A stretch of DNA of 64,000 nt, taken from the NCBI GenBank assembly GCA_021770655.1, contig JAETQO010000017.1, positions 33,266 through 97,265 on the forward strand, read 5' to 3'. The translations under genes and the position numbers were made by a program. The stretch is from Ruminococcus sp. (GTDB lineage Bacteria; Bacillota; Clostridia; Oscillospirales; Ruminococcaceae). Positions 1 to 8,102 of this stretch are shown here, one piece after another. The notes below the pieces were generated by a model. It did not search any database, was not told where the DNA came from, and saw nothing but the letters and a program-made list of their open reading frames with translations. Within the stretch, counting starts at the first letter, position 1. Every line of letters begins with the position of its first letter.

Positions 1-171
1 GTTTATTTCACCATATTGATAATCTTTCAGAAATGATTCTTTTAGAAAGCTTGAGAAAACAAGGACATCATAATCAAGTGCAAAGGATTTTTGCATAATT
101 CCTTTAAGGATCCCTGCCTGATAATAAGATTCAACTTCTGTCATAATTACACCGATTTTCTTCCTTTTCAA
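1..171 (-). CDS. Partial LacI-fold substrate-binding/sensor protein (N-terminus only)
   Basis: The first 57 codons are open and run off the left edge. The start KRKKIGVIMTEVESYYQAG resembles the periplasmic-binding (LacI-type) sensor domain that often precedes GGDEF or kinase modules in Clostridia. No DNA-binding helix-turn-helix precedes it, so a LacI repressor is unlikely. The TTG start at 171 is preferred: GGAGG lies 9 bases upstream, and the promoter at 214-242 would start the transcript next to the only alternative in-frame ATG (204). The output domain lies outside the window, so the full function cannot be stated. Confidence 0.55.
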   Translation of the reverse strand, partial: MKRKKIGVIMTEVESYYQAGILKGIMQKSFALDYDVLVFSSFLKESFLKDYQYGEIN

Positions 172-213
172 CCGCAGTCGCCTCCGCAATGTATTTGTAA
201 ACATAACGGAATT

Positions 214-242
214 ATTATATCATATTGTTTGAAAAAAGTCAA
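214..242 (-). promoter_or_regulatory. Promoter for the partial sensor gene
   Basis: On the minus strand, TTGACT (242-237) and a perfect TATAAT (219-214) are separated by 17 bases. The predicted transcript start near 207 leaves a leader of about 35 bases before the TTG start. Confidence 0.6.
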
Positions 243-580
243 ACCTGAATAAATCAATTTACAAAAAATTAAACAATGAATGGAACTTTTTCTAATTTCA
301 GATTTTAAGCATTTTTACACTATAATTTTAACATTGACGTGTAAAATCCGAATAAAAAATAATAAGAAACCTACCGCGAATCAGTTAAAAATGATGACAA
401 TATTTACATTTTCTGAGTGATAAACGTATTCAGATTAGCTTATCTGTGATTTAAGTTAAAATAGCGTATATTTGTTGTCTTTCCTTTCGTTGTGAGGTTG
501 GAAAAAAGATAACTTAAATTTCTGCTTTCCGCATAAAAAGTCCATATAGCCTTGAATAAATTGATTTTCGTGGAGACGTT
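243..580. other. AT-rich intergenic region
   Basis: No coding sequence or known RNA is visible. At 558-595 the inverted arms AAATTGATTT and AAATCAATTT surround a short loop, and the right arm is the beginning of the 115-bp repeat that follows. The repeat's ancestral left end may therefore lie further upstream than the part shared with the second copy. Confidence 0.5.
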
Positions 581-695
581 CAGGGAAATCAATTTTCAAA
601 ATATTAAATCGGGAAAAGACGATATTATGTTTAAATTACAATAATTATCTGTATATCTTCCCCGCCGTACGGCGGGGAAGATATACAGAAACAAG
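581..695. repeat. 115-bp direct repeat, copy 1, with perfect 40-bp palindrome
   Basis: This block is identical, base for base, to 56310-56424. Within it, 649-688 is a perfect palindrome of two 20-base arms with no loop, containing CTTCCCCGCCG and its complement. It would form a GC-rich hairpin in RNA or a cruciform in DNA, but no T-run follows, so it is not an obvious terminator. It has no reading frame. It lies 39 bases upstream of the lipoprotein gene at 734. Two identical copies 56 kb apart imply recent spread, recent recombination or an assembly artefact. Confidence 0.9.
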
Positions 696-733
696 GGCAA
701 TGCTGTCCCAGAAGAATTTCGGAAAGGAAATGA

Positions 734-2050
734 ATGATAAAAATGGCTAAAGCTAAGAAAATTACCGCTGCGTTGACTGCTGCGCTTATGTGTGCCGGAA
801 CTCTTACCGGCTGTTCGGATACCAGCTATGCAATGACTGTCGGAAGCGATAAGGTCAACGCAGGAATTTATATCTATAATATATTGTCTGAAATGTCCTA
901 TCAGATGACTATGATGTACTATCAGGACGGAGTCACCAAGGACTATTTCGATCAGAAGGTGGACGGAAAGGATTTTGCCGATTATCTGTCCGATTACGCT
1001 CTTACTGCGACAAAAGAATACGCCGCAGTTGTAGATAAGTTCAACGAACTCGGTCTTGAGCTTTCAGAAGATGATCTGAAGGAAGTTAACGATACTGTAA
1101 ACGACACTTGGGAAAGTCAGGGAGATTTTTACGAGGCTGAGGGAATTTCCAAGGAATCAGTTAAGCTTGCTCAGAAGGCCTCAAAGATGAGAGATATGCT
1201 TTTTGATTATTACTATGCAGAGGGCGGCGAGGAAGCTGTTTCCGATGATGAGATGGTAAAGTATATCGATGATAACTATCTGAGATATAAGTCTATTTCG
1301 ATATCAAAAAGCTCTACCGAGGATTCTTCCTCGCAAAGCGCAGAGGACGATAAAGCAAAGGCAACAAGAGATGAATTTCTCGATAAGGCTCAGGGAGTTT
1401 CCTTTGAGGATTTTGACAGCATTATAGACGAATATAACGATTATGTTGCCGCTCAGTCTGCAGAGGATAATTCAAGCACCGCTTTAAGCGACTCTTCCGG
1501 CGTTTCCGACGATACTTCATCAGTTTCTGAGAGCGATACCGATTCCTCATCTGTTTCCGATGATACGTCGTCTGTTTCAGACAGCACAGTTTCCGATGAC
1601 AGTGCGGCAGACAGTGAAGCTGTTTCCGACAGCGAATCGGTTGGTACAGCCGATGACAGCACAGCGGACAGTTCTTCCGAGCCCGATCCTTATGCCAACG
1701 AGAATATGTATAATTACGGCGCAATGGATGACGAGCAAAAGGACAGTACAAGCGGCAAGCTTATGACTGAGATCGAAAAGCTTGAAACTGATGTTGCTAC
1801 AGCGTATGAGGACGATAACGCTTATTATATTCTTATAAGAGGCGATATTACCGAGCGCGATAAGGAATATGCCGAGGAAAATCACGACAATCTGCTGGGT
1901 GAAATGAAAAGCGATGAATTCCAGGAAAAAATCACAAGCTGGGTAGAAAAGCTGAAAATCACTGTAAACAGCAAGGCGATAAAGAGATACACTCCTAAGG
2001 CGGTTTATGACAAGCAAACTGAGTATTACGAGAAAAACAGAACGACTTAA
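734..2050 (+). CDS. Foldase-like lipoprotein (SurA/PrsA-type) with Ser/Asp-rich insertion
   Basis: The 438-residue protein has a lysine-rich start, a hydrophobic segment and the lipobox LTGC with Cys27, so it is a predicted lipoprotein on the outer face of the membrane. Residues 30-180 resemble the helical SurA/PrsA chaperone region. The following part looks like a split parvulin domain: a first strand near 185 and the final strand YYILIRG near 364. Residues about 241-318 between them are almost only Ser, Asp, Thr, Val and Glu. It probably assists folding of exported proteins, but the isomerase domain may be inactive. The ATG at 743 is an alternative start. It stands alone, 39 bases after a repeat. 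Confidence 0.6.
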   Translation: MIKMAKAKKITAALTAALMCAGTLTGCSDTSYAMTVGSDKVNAGIYIYNILSEMSYQMTMMYYQDGVTKDYFDQKVDGKDFADYLSDYALTATKEYAAVVDKFNELGLELSEDDLKEVNDTVNDTWESQGDFYEAEGISKESVKLAQKASKMRDMLFDYYYAEGGEEAVSDDEMVKYIDDNYLRYKSISISKSSTEDSSSQSAEDDKAKATRDEFLDKAQGVSFEDFDSIIDEYNDYVAAQSAEDNSSTALSDSSGVSDDTSSVSESDTDSSSVSDDTSSVSDSTVSDDSAADSEAVSDSESVGTADDSTADSSSEPDPYANENMYNYGAMDDEQKDSTSGKLMTEIEKLETDVATAYEDDNAYYILIRGDITERDKEYAEENHDNLLGEMKSDEFQEKITSWVEKLKITVNSKAIKRYTPKAVYDKQTEYYEKNRTT

Positions 2051-2060
2051 TAAAAAACTG

Positions 2061-2097
2061 AGGCTGATGCATATAAATGCAACAGCCTTGTTTTTTT
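2061..2097 (+). terminator. Terminator after the lipoprotein gene
   Basis: AGGCTG (2061-2066) pairs with CAGCCT (2083-2088), with an inner TGCAT/ATGCA stem, followed by TTG and a T-run. It sits between two convergent genes. Confidence 0.65.
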
Positions 2098-2581
2098 ACT
2101 TATGATATTTTGTGTGCGCCGAGATCTGGAAAGCTCTGTATATCTGCTCCAGAAGCATAATTCTGGCTAATTGATGAGGAAATGTCATTTCGGACATTGA
2201 AAGCTTCAGGTCTGTCTTGGCTTTGACTGCGGGAGAGATACCGAAAGACGATCCGATAATAAAATTTATCGTGCTGAAACCGTTAAGACCACAGCAATCC
2301 AATTTTTCGGACAGCTTCTCGCTTGAAAGGCACTTGCCTTCAATACACATAGCGATGTTGTACGATCCTTTAAGGTCAAGATAACTCTGCATTGCCTTCG
2401 CCTCGTTTTCAAGGGCAGCGGCAATTTCTTTTTCGGAAGGGGAGTCGGATAACCGCGATTCGTTAAGCTCTGCTATTTCGAGCTTGCAGAAAGCGCTTAA
2501 ACGTTTGCTGTATTCGGCGGCGGCGTCGCGCCAGTATTTTTCTTTCAGCTTTCCGACGGTTATAAGATTTATCCTTATCAA
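2096..2581 (-). CDS. rlmH: 23S rRNA (pseudouridine1915-N3)-methyltransferase RlmH
   Basis: At 161 residues this matches the usual RlmH length. It begins INLITVGKLKEKYW and ends with HQLARIMLLEQIYRAFQI...YHK, the knotted SPOUT C-terminus typical of the family. FIIGSSFGIS is the SAM-binding loop. RlmH methylates pseudouridine 1915 in helix 69 of 23S rRNA, using SAM, on the assembled ribosome. The TTG start overlaps the stop of the upstream hydrolase by four bases (TTGA), which points to translational coupling. The rlmH next to walJ order is common in Firmicutes. Confidence 0.93.
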   Translation of the reverse strand: MIRINLITVGKLKEKYWRDAAAEYSKRLSAFCKLEIAELNESRLSDSPSEKEIAAALENEAKAMQSYLDLKGSYNIAMCIEGKCLSSEKLSEKLDCCGLNGFSTINFIIGSSFGISPAVKAKTDLKLSMSEMTFPHQLARIMLLEQIYRAFQISAHTKYHK

Positions 2582-3363
2582 AACGCCACCGCCATTCCAC
2601 TGCCCTCCGGTCTGGCAATATGTAAAATATAGTCGCTGTTGCGCCGGTATTCCGATAATGCCGAAACAGCCGAGCTTTCAGCCTGATAAACTGTGTTGTT
2701 CTCTTGGCTTAAATGTCCTAGCACAAATTTGCAGGTACCGGATCGCATAAGCTTTTTCAACTGCTCACCGCAGTCGGAATTGGACAGATGACCGTGATCT
2801 GAGGCTATTCGTTTTTTCAGGTCGACAGGGTAAGAACCGTTTTTCAGCATAGCTTCATCGTAGTTGGATTCAAGCAGAACCAGATCGGCTCCGCTGAGAT
2901 TATCCGCAACTTTATCGGTCACAACGCCCAAGTCGGTGCAAACGCAGACGACTTTTCCGTCCGGAGCCACGACCCTGTAGCCGCAGCTTGCGGGAGTATC
3001 GTGAAATGTTTCAAAAGCTTTTACCGAAAAATTCCCGGCATATATCTCTTTGCCGTCAACCTCTTCGGTTTTGCAAGTAGAGGACACCTTGTCGCCGGAG
3101 CATAAAATGTCAAGATTTGTCCGCTGTGCGTAAACCGGGATATTGTATTTTTTAGTGAACACCTTCAGCCCCGCAATGTGGTCTGAATGGGTATGGGTAA
3201 CAAAAATGCCATGGATAGCTTCAGGTTCTATCTCGTTCAGCCGAAGAGCTTCACACAGTCTTTTGCAGGATACGCCTGCGTCTATAAGAATACCGCCTTT
3301 GCGGCTTCCGATAAATGAACTGTTGCCCTTGCTTGACGAAAACAGAGGATAAATTCGTGCCAT
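2578..3363 (-). CDS. MBL-fold metallohydrolase, WalJ/YycJ type
   Basis: The 261-residue protein carries the metallo-beta-lactamase metal site THTHSDHIAGL and later metal ligands in ETFHDTP and SDHGHLS. Its start ARIYPLFSSSKGNSSFIG is typical of WalJ (YycJ), a DNA-processing or cell-wall-linked exonuclease-like enzyme. Here no walRK two-component genes accompany it. The ATG at 3363 was chosen because it follows an AAGGA site and lies one base past the stop of the HAD gene; upstream in-frame codons do not look like family sequence. It forms a tight minus-strand operon HAD-walJ-rlmH. Confidence 0.85.
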   Translation of the reverse strand: MARIYPLFSSSKGNSSFIGSRKGGILIDAGVSCKRLCEALRLNEIEPEAIHGIFVTHTHSDHIAGLKVFTKKYNIPVYAQRTNLDILCSGDKVSSTCKTEEVDGKEIYAGNFSVKAFETFHDTPASCGYRVVAPDGKVVCVCTDLGVVTDKVADNLSGADLVLLESNYDEAMLKNGSYPVDLKKRIASDHGHLSNSDCGEQLKKLMRSGTCKFVLGHLSQENNTVYQAESSAVSALSEYRRNSDYILHIARPEGSGMAVAF

Positions 3364-3364
3364 A

Positions 3365-4192
3365 TCAGATTTCCTTTCCGAAAATTTTTTGTAGATATTT
3401 TGCGACGCCGTCTTCATTGTTGGATAAAACGATAACGTCCGCCGAGTCTAAAAGCTGTTGCCTTGCATTTGATACTGCGCATTTTGTTTCAGCCTCTTCC
3501 AGCATAGGCAGGTCGTTCAGATTGTCTCCGAATGCTGTGATACTTTCAAATCCGTATTTTTGCCTTAGATATTTTACTCCCTGCTTTTTTGAAGCTTTTG
3601 AAGAAAAGACTTCAAGATACCACAGGTCGTCGGAGTAAATATCATCATAAAATGTTATTTCAAGCTGAGGATTATCTGAAAACTTTTCGTAAAGAGGCTT
3701 GAGTTTTTCTTTGCTGTTTATAAATGTAAAATAGATCACACTTGCCGTGACCGATGAAAAATCCTCAGTCTGAGTGAAAGATTTATAATACTTTTCACGC
3801 CGCTCATTGTAAAAGCTTTTCATAGCGTCGGAGGAAAGCTTTTCAAAGTAGGTGTTCATTTCGTTGTTTTGTATGGTGTACATAAAGCAATCCAAATCAA
3901 TATTTTTTGCGGCAGTTTGTATTTCTTTTACGAGCTTTCCGGAGAGCGAATTTACCGCTTCGTATTTTTGAGCTGCCGGATCGTAAATAAGCACGCCGTT
4001 CATAAGGATTATAGGCAGTCTTAAATCAAGTCCGCTGAGTATCTTTCCGGCAGAAGCCAGAGTTCTGGCAGTAGCAATTGTGAAATTCAATCCTTCTGCG
4101 ATAAGACTGTTGATAGTGTCTTTGGTGTATTCGGAAACTTCTGCATTTTTATTAATCAGAGTTCCGTCTAAATCAGAAATATAAAGTTCCAT
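3365..4192 (-). CDS. HAD-superfamily (Cof-type) phosphatase
   Basis: The 275-residue protein has the nucleophile motif SDLDGTLI at residues 5-12, the motif-II region TIATAR, and the C-terminal GDNLNDLPML metal site. A C2-type cap lies between them, as in Cof/YidA sugar-phosphate and flavin phosphatases. The substrate cannot be read from sequence. The ATG at 4192 follows GGAGA at good distance; an open frame continues upstream but without family similarity. It is the first gene of the HAD-walJ-rlmH operon and is divergent from rubredoxin. Confidence 0.85.
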   Translation of the reverse strand: MELYISDLDGTLINKNAEVSEYTKDTINSLIAEGLNFTIATARTLASAGKILSGLDLRLPIILMNGVLIYDPAAQKYEAVNSLSGKLVKEIQTAAKNIDLDCFMYTIQNNEMNTYFEKLSSDAMKSFYNERREKYYKSFTQTEDFSSVTASVIYFTFINSKEKLKPLYEKFSDNPQLEITFYDDIYSDDLWYLEVFSSKASKKQGVKYLRQKYGFESITAFGDNLNDLPMLEEAETKCAVSNARQQLLDSADVIVLSNNEDGVAKYLQKIFGKEI

Positions 4193-4224
4193 ATCAGGTC
4201 TCCGTAATATACAAAAAATAGCAA

Positions 4225-4252
4225 TTGTATTTTTATAGAGTAGTGTTATAAT
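4225..4252 (+). promoter_or_regulatory. Rubredoxin promoter
   Basis: TTGTAT (4225-4230) and TATAAT (4247-4252) are 16 bases apart, and TG precedes the -10 (extended -10). The rubredoxin start follows about 40 bases downstream. Confidence 0.65.
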
Positions 4253-4294
4253 AAAAATACGGTGTAAACCGAATAACGAAAGGAGAGATTTGCA

Positions 4295-4453
4295 GTGAAA
4301 TATGTTTGTGACGTTTGCGGATATATTTATGATCCGGAGATTGGCGAACCCGATTCCGGCGTAGTTGCCGGAACAGAATGGAACGATGTTCCCGATGATT
4401 TCGTTTGTCCGCTCTGCGGAGTAGGTAAGGATCAGTTTTCTCCTGCCGAATAA
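4295..4453 (+). CDS. Rubredoxin
   Basis: This is a 52-residue protein. The two iron-binding knuckles are [10 protein letters not shown] near the N-terminus and [11 protein letters not shown] near the C-terminus, giving the four cysteines of a mononuclear Fe(SCys)4 centre. The W and [10 protein letters not shown] spacing is standard for the family. Rubredoxins carry single electrons in the cytoplasm, often for oxygen or peroxide detoxification in anaerobes; the partner here is unknown. The GTG start follows AGGAGAG (4281-4287). The gene has its own promoter and two tandem terminators, so it is monocistronic. Confidence 0.95.
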   Translation: MKYVCDVCGYIYDPEIGEPDSGVVAGTEWNDVPDDFVCPLCGVGKDQFSPAE

Positions 4454-4462
4454 TTCTTTAAA

Positions 4463-4520
4463 AAGCCAACAGCAACGCCTGTTGGCTTTTTTAGTCAACA
4501 GCAACGCCTGTTGGCTTTTT
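4463..4520 (+). terminator. Tandem duplicated terminator after rubredoxin
   Basis: Two successive hairpins have the same arms (CAACAG and CTGTTG around a short loop) and each is followed by TTTTTT. The 29-base unit at 4467-4495 is repeated exactly at 4496-4524, so this is a tandem duplication of a terminator. Confidence 0.85.
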
Positions 4521-4582
4521 TAGTCAACAATGTCTGCCGATTTTATGATAACATCGGCATCATGCATTTAATCATTCAAAAA

Positions 4583-4605
4583 CGGCGGCAAATATTATGC
4601 CGCCG
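4583..4605 (-). terminator. murA terminator
   Basis: The arms CGGCGGCA (4583-4590) and TGCCGCCG (4598-4605) form a hairpin followed by a T-run in the minus direction, 16 bases beyond the murA stop. Confidence 0.75.
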
Positions 4606-4620
4606 CAGTATTTTCATATA

Positions 4621-5907
4621 TCAGCCGCTAAGCTCCATTTCACTGGCCTCGGGCTTGTAAACGCGCTGAATATCTGCACCAAGTCCTCTTAGCTTTTCGT
4701 CAATTTTTTCATATCCTCTTTCAATGTAAAAGATATTGTCTACTTCTGTAGTACCCTCGGCGGCAAGTCCGGCAATTATCATAGCCGCTCCCGCTCTGAG
4801 GTCGGTAGCGATAACCGGAGCGCCTTTTAGCTTATCAACGCCCTGAATAACCGCGACCTTTCCGTCAACGGATACATCTGCGCCCATTTTTCTAAGCTCC
4901 GCCACATACCTGAATCTGTTGTCAAAAATATCGTCTGTCACAATGCTGGTGCCCTCGGCAATAGTAAGCAGTGTTGAAAACTGCGGCTGCATATCCGTAG
5001 GAAAACCGGGGTGCGGCATTGTTTTTAGGGAAGTTTTCATAAGCGGTCCGTCTACCCAGACGTGAACGCTTTCATCGTTTTCCTCCACATTTACGCCGAC
5101 CTTACGAAGTTTAGCCGTAATTGATTCAAGGTGCTTAGGAATAACGTTGGCTATAACTACATCGCCTTTGGTTGCCGCCGCCGCCACCATATATGTTCCC
5201 GCTTCTATCTGATCGGGAATGGTCGCATAGGTAACGCCTTTAAGATAATCAACTCCGCGGATCTTGATAACGTCCGTACCGGCGCCTCTTATGTCCGCTC
5301 CCATAGAGTTGAGGAAGTTTGCCAGATCTACGATATGCGGCTCTTTTGCGGCGTTTTCAATGATAGTCAACCCCTTCGCTTTTACGGAAGCGAAAATTGC
5401 GTTCATTGTTGCGCCCACAGTCACAAAATCAAAATAGATCTGATTACCGATAAGTTCATCGGCGGTAATGTGATTTGCACCGTTAATGATCTCGTCATTT
5501 GCGCCCAAGGCTTTGAAAGCCTTCAGATGCTGGTCTATGGGTCTGTCGCCTAGATCGCATCCGCCCGGCATAGGAACGAACGCTTCGTGAAATCTTCCCA
5601 AAAGAGTGCCTAGGAAATAGCAGGAAGCCCTCATTGTTCTTGCAAGCTCATAAGGAACCTCGGGCTTTGTAATACCCTTTGTATCAAAATAAATGGTGTT
5701 TTTATCTAATAATTTAACTTCTGCACCCATTTCGCGGAGGATCTTCATGCATTTAGTAATATCGCTTATTTCCGGAACATTTTCCAGAACGCAAGGCTCG
5801 TCGCACAAAATCGTAGCGGCTACCAGAGCGACAGCGGCATTTTTTGCACCGCTTATCTGCACGGTTCCGTGAAGCGGCATACCTCCATGTATAACAAACT
5901 TCTCCAA
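4621..5907 (-). CDS. murA: UDP-N-acetylglucosamine 1-carboxyvinyltransferase MurA
   Basis: MurA transfers enolpyruvate from PEP to UDP-GlcNAc, the first committed step of peptidoglycan synthesis, in the cytoplasm. The start LEKFVIHGGMPLHG and ISGAKNAAVALV are typical, and the catalytic cysteine is present in PGGCDLGDRPID, so the protein should be fosfomycin-sensitive. RFRYVAELRKMGAD and DLRAGAAMIIAGL are conserved. The TTG start at 5907 follows AAGGAG at good spacing and gives 428 residues, close to the usual 417-430. The longer frame from GTG at 5955 adds residues unlike the family. No partner gene is adjacent. Confidence 0.95.
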   Translation of the reverse strand: MEKFVIHGGMPLHGTVQISGAKNAAVALVAATILCDEPCVLENVPEISDITKCMKILREMGAEVKLLDKNTIYFDTKGITKPEVPYELARTMRASCYFLGTLLGRFHEAFVPMPGGCDLGDRPIDQHLKAFKALGANDEIINGANHITADELIGNQIYFDFVTVGATMNAIFASVKAKGLTIIENAAKEPHIVDLANFLNSMGADIRGAGTDVIKIRGVDYLKGVTYATIPDQIEAGTYMVAAAATKGDVVIANVIPKHLESITAKLRKVGVNVEENDESVHVWVDGPLMKTSLKTMPHPGFPTDMQPQFSTLLTIAEGTSIVTDDIFDNRFRYVAELRKMGADVSVDGKVAVIQGVDKLKGAPVIATDLRAGAAMIIAGLAAEGTTEVDNIFYIERGYEKIDEKLRGLGADIQRVYKPEASEMELSG

Positions 5908-6321
5908 GTTTACACACTCCTTAACGAGATTGACGGCTTTTCTTTCTGCCGACACTCAGATTATTATACCACAACGCGAAGTAAAATAAAAGTAAACTGA
6001 AAAAATTTCAACGATTTAGTTAAAAACATTTAACACACAAAAAACTTAATCGTTAAAGCTGCTGATAAAAAGCTGGCTGTGGCAATATATTTTGAGAACA
6101 TACGTTCATACACTCTTAACAATAATTTATTTAACTCTTATATTTTAACACAACTATTCTGAAAAATCAATAGTTTAGGCTAATATTTTATGAATATTTC
6201 GACAATTTCTACGTTTTTTTTACCAATGATTACACACGAGTTACAAGTGTACAAGAAAATGTACTTCGCTGTAACTGTAATGTAATATTTGAGTACAGAA
6301 AATTTCTCAGTTTGTTTATTC
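5908..6321. other. Intergenic region between murA and the NusG-II gene
   Basis: This AT-rich stretch has no credible coding sequence or recognised RNA. A TATAAT on the minus strand (5963-5968) is a likely murA -10 element, with a poor -35. The rest holds only scattered short repeats. Confidence 0.5.
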
Positions 6322-6350
6322 TTGACGTTATATAGCGATTGTGATATACT
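6322..6350 (+). promoter_or_regulatory. Promoter of the NusG-II/Gx transporter operon
   Basis: TTGACG (6322-6327) and TATACT (6345-6350) are exactly 17 bases apart and lie 32 bases upstream of the TTG start. Confidence 0.65.
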
Positions 6351-6381
6351 GTTTTTAGCTGTATTGAACGGAGGTATGATC

Positions 6382-6753
6382 TTGAAAGCTAAGAAAAATC
6401 TTATATGGGCAGTAATCCTTGCGGCAGTTTGTCTGATATGCGCCGCTGTAATTCTGTACGGACGGCTCGGCGGGGAGAATCCGAAAGCTGAGATCTATCT
6501 CGGAAACGAACTGATAAAAACTGTAGACAACCTTTCACCGGATGAGGAATATTCGTTCCGCATTGACTGCAAAGACGGCTATAATATTGTGACCGTCGGC
6601 GGTGGGAAAATATGGGTATCCGAATCGGATTGCGCAAATCGGACCTGTGTTAATGCCGGAAAAATTTCCGGCGGAGGACAGACGATAATATGCGCTCCGC
6701 ACAAGCTGGTAATAAGGATAACAAGCGACAGTCAAACTGATGCAGTCGTCTGA
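6382..6753 (+). CDS. NusG domain II-containing membrane-anchored protein
   Basis: The 123-residue protein has one N-terminal membrane helix (residues about 6-26) followed by a small beta domain of the NusG_II family, recognisable from AEIYLGNELIKTV and the C-terminal SDCANRTCVNAG...IICAPHKLVI with paired cysteines. It is not the transcription factor NusG. The TTG start at 6382 is preferred because GGAGG lies 7 bases upstream; the nearby ATG at 6376 is only one base from that site. In Clostridia this gene commonly precedes a Gx transporter gene, as here, 28 bases downstream. Its role is unknown. Confidence 0.8.
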   Translation: MKAKKNLIWAVILAAVCLICAAVILYGRLGGENPKAEIYLGNELIKTVDNLSPDEEYSFRIDCKDGYNIVTVGGGKIWVSESDCANRTCVNAGKISGGGQTIICAPHKLVIRITSDSQTDAVV

Positions 6754-6781
6754 GGAAATTTGTTGAATTGGGAGGGACGTT

Positions 6782-7294
6782 ATGAAAATATCTGCAAAGA
6801 AAATTGCGCTGATAGGCGTTTTTACGGCTTTGTCCCTGATAATTTTCATAGTTGAGGCTCAGTTTCCGACTTCCGGCATCGGCGGAATAAAGTTGGGACT
6901 TGCGAATGTTGCAACTATGGTGGCAATGCTTTTTATCGGCAGACGTGAAGCGGGAATTGTCCTGTATCTTCGGATAATACTTGCGGCGGCATTTTACGGC
7001 ACTTTTGTAAGCTTTCTATTTTCGCTGGTCGGAGGTACTTTTGCATATCTTGTGATGTGCCTGCTGATGTGCCGTTTCGACAAAAAGCAGATTTGGGTGG
7101 TTTCCGCTTTCGGAGGAGTTTTCCACAACGTCGGACAGCTTATCGCCGCAGGATTTATTTCAGGCACGTCTATGGTTATAACGCTGTTTCCGTATCTTCT
7201 GATAAGCGGAATCGTTACCGGAGTTTTGACGGGACTGATAACTCAAAGACTTTGGTTTTCTTCGCTCAGAAAATACAGTCTAAGAAAAGAATAG
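6782..7294 (+). CDS. Gx transporter family protein (HepPP_syn_I type)
   Basis: This 170-residue integral membrane protein has about five hydrophobic segments. GIGGIKLGLANVATMVAMLF, with the LGLAN signature, is characteristic of the Gx transporter family, older name heptaprenyl diphosphate synthase component I. The topology resembles ECF S-components, so a small-molecule transport role is plausible. It is co-transcribed with the NusG-II gene and starts after GGGAGG. No polyprenyl synthase gene follows it here. Its ligand is unknown. Confidence 0.8.
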   Translation: MKISAKKIALIGVFTALSLIIFIVEAQFPTSGIGGIKLGLANVATMVAMLFIGRREAGIVLYLRIILAAAFYGTFVSFLFSLVGGTFAYLVMCLLMCRFDKKQIWVVSAFGGVFHNVGQLIAAGFISGTSMVITLFPYLLISGIVTGVLTGLITQRLWFSSLRKYSLRKE

Positions 7295-7457
7295 GCAATG
7301 GTGCGGTTTTTCATGCGGAGCGTCAGCGCCGCAGGGAGGATCGTTTGTTTTTGCACGATCCGGTCCGATTGTCAGTTTAGCCAAAAAGCGTTGTAGTTTG
7401 ACTTTGGATTTCTACGTCCGAGACTTGTGACAAACAGGTGAAATGTTGGCGATTTGC

Positions 7458-7486
7458 TTGCATTTAAGAGAAAAATGTGGTATAAT
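7458..7486 (+). promoter_or_regulatory. ruv operon promoter
   Basis: TTGCAT (7458-7463) and TATAAT (7481-7486) are 17 bases apart, and TGG before TATAAT makes an extended -10. This would drive ruvC, DUF6572, ruvA and ruvB. Confidence 0.7.
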
Positions 7487-7548
7487 TAATTGTTATTATA
7501 GGGTAGTGTTGCTATTGAATTTTGACTGTGGATTTCGGAGGCGGTAAG

Positions 7549-8052
7549 GTGAGGATACTTGGAATAGATCCGGGTTATGCTATTGTGGGCTACGGTGTGC
7601 TGGATTACAGCGGCGGACGCTTTTCGATAGTTGGCTTCGGGGCGATCACCACCTCTGCGGACATGGATTTCAACAGACGGCTGAAGGTCATTTACGACGA
7701 TATGACTGAAATTATTGAAACCTACAAGCCTGATGAAATGGGCATTGAAAAGCTGTTTTTCAATACTAACGAGAAAACTGCTATCGATGTGGCACAGGCA
7801 AGGGGAGTAACACTTTTGCCTGCTATAATGCGAAACATACCTATTTACGAATACACTCCTTTGCAGGTGAAATGTTCAATTGTTGGCTACGGCAGGGCGG
7901 AAAAGAAACAGGTACAGGAGATGACAAAGACCATGCTTCATCTTAAAGCCGTTCCGAAGCCCGATGATACCGCCGACGCTGTGGCGATAGCTATAACGCA
8001 CGGACTGTCGGTGAATACGAGGAAAATTGTGGGTGAATATGACAGCTTATGA
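7549..8052 (+). CDS. ruvC: Holliday junction resolvase RuvC
   Basis: RuvC cuts Holliday junctions symmetrically during recombinational repair, working with RuvAB. The 167-residue protein starts VRILGIDPGYAIVGYG, which holds the first catalytic Asp, followed by the Glu of GIEKLFF and the C-terminal acidic pair in PDDTADAVAIAITH. The GTG at 7549 follows GGAGG at 7 bases; an upstream in-frame ATG has no such site and adds non-family residues. It leads the cluster ruvC-DUF6572-ruvA-ruvB. Confidence 0.95.
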   Translation: MRILGIDPGYAIVGYGVLDYSGGRFSIVGFGAITTSADMDFNRRLKVIYDDMTEIIETYKPDEMGIEKLFFNTNEKTAIDVAQARGVTLLPAIMRNIPIYEYTPLQVKCSIVGYGRAEKKQVQEMTKTMLHLKAVPKPDDTADAVAIAITHGLSVNTRKIVGEYDSL

Positions 8053-8102
8053 GTGTTCTCAATTCAGCGAAAGTTAAATCGTAATTCAAAAGGGAAAGTC
8101 AT

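Noticed and set aside
1453..1662. Ser-rich minus-strand frame within the lipoprotein gene
   Set aside because: It is the complement of the Ser/Asp-rich tract; repeats in one strand give repeats in the other.
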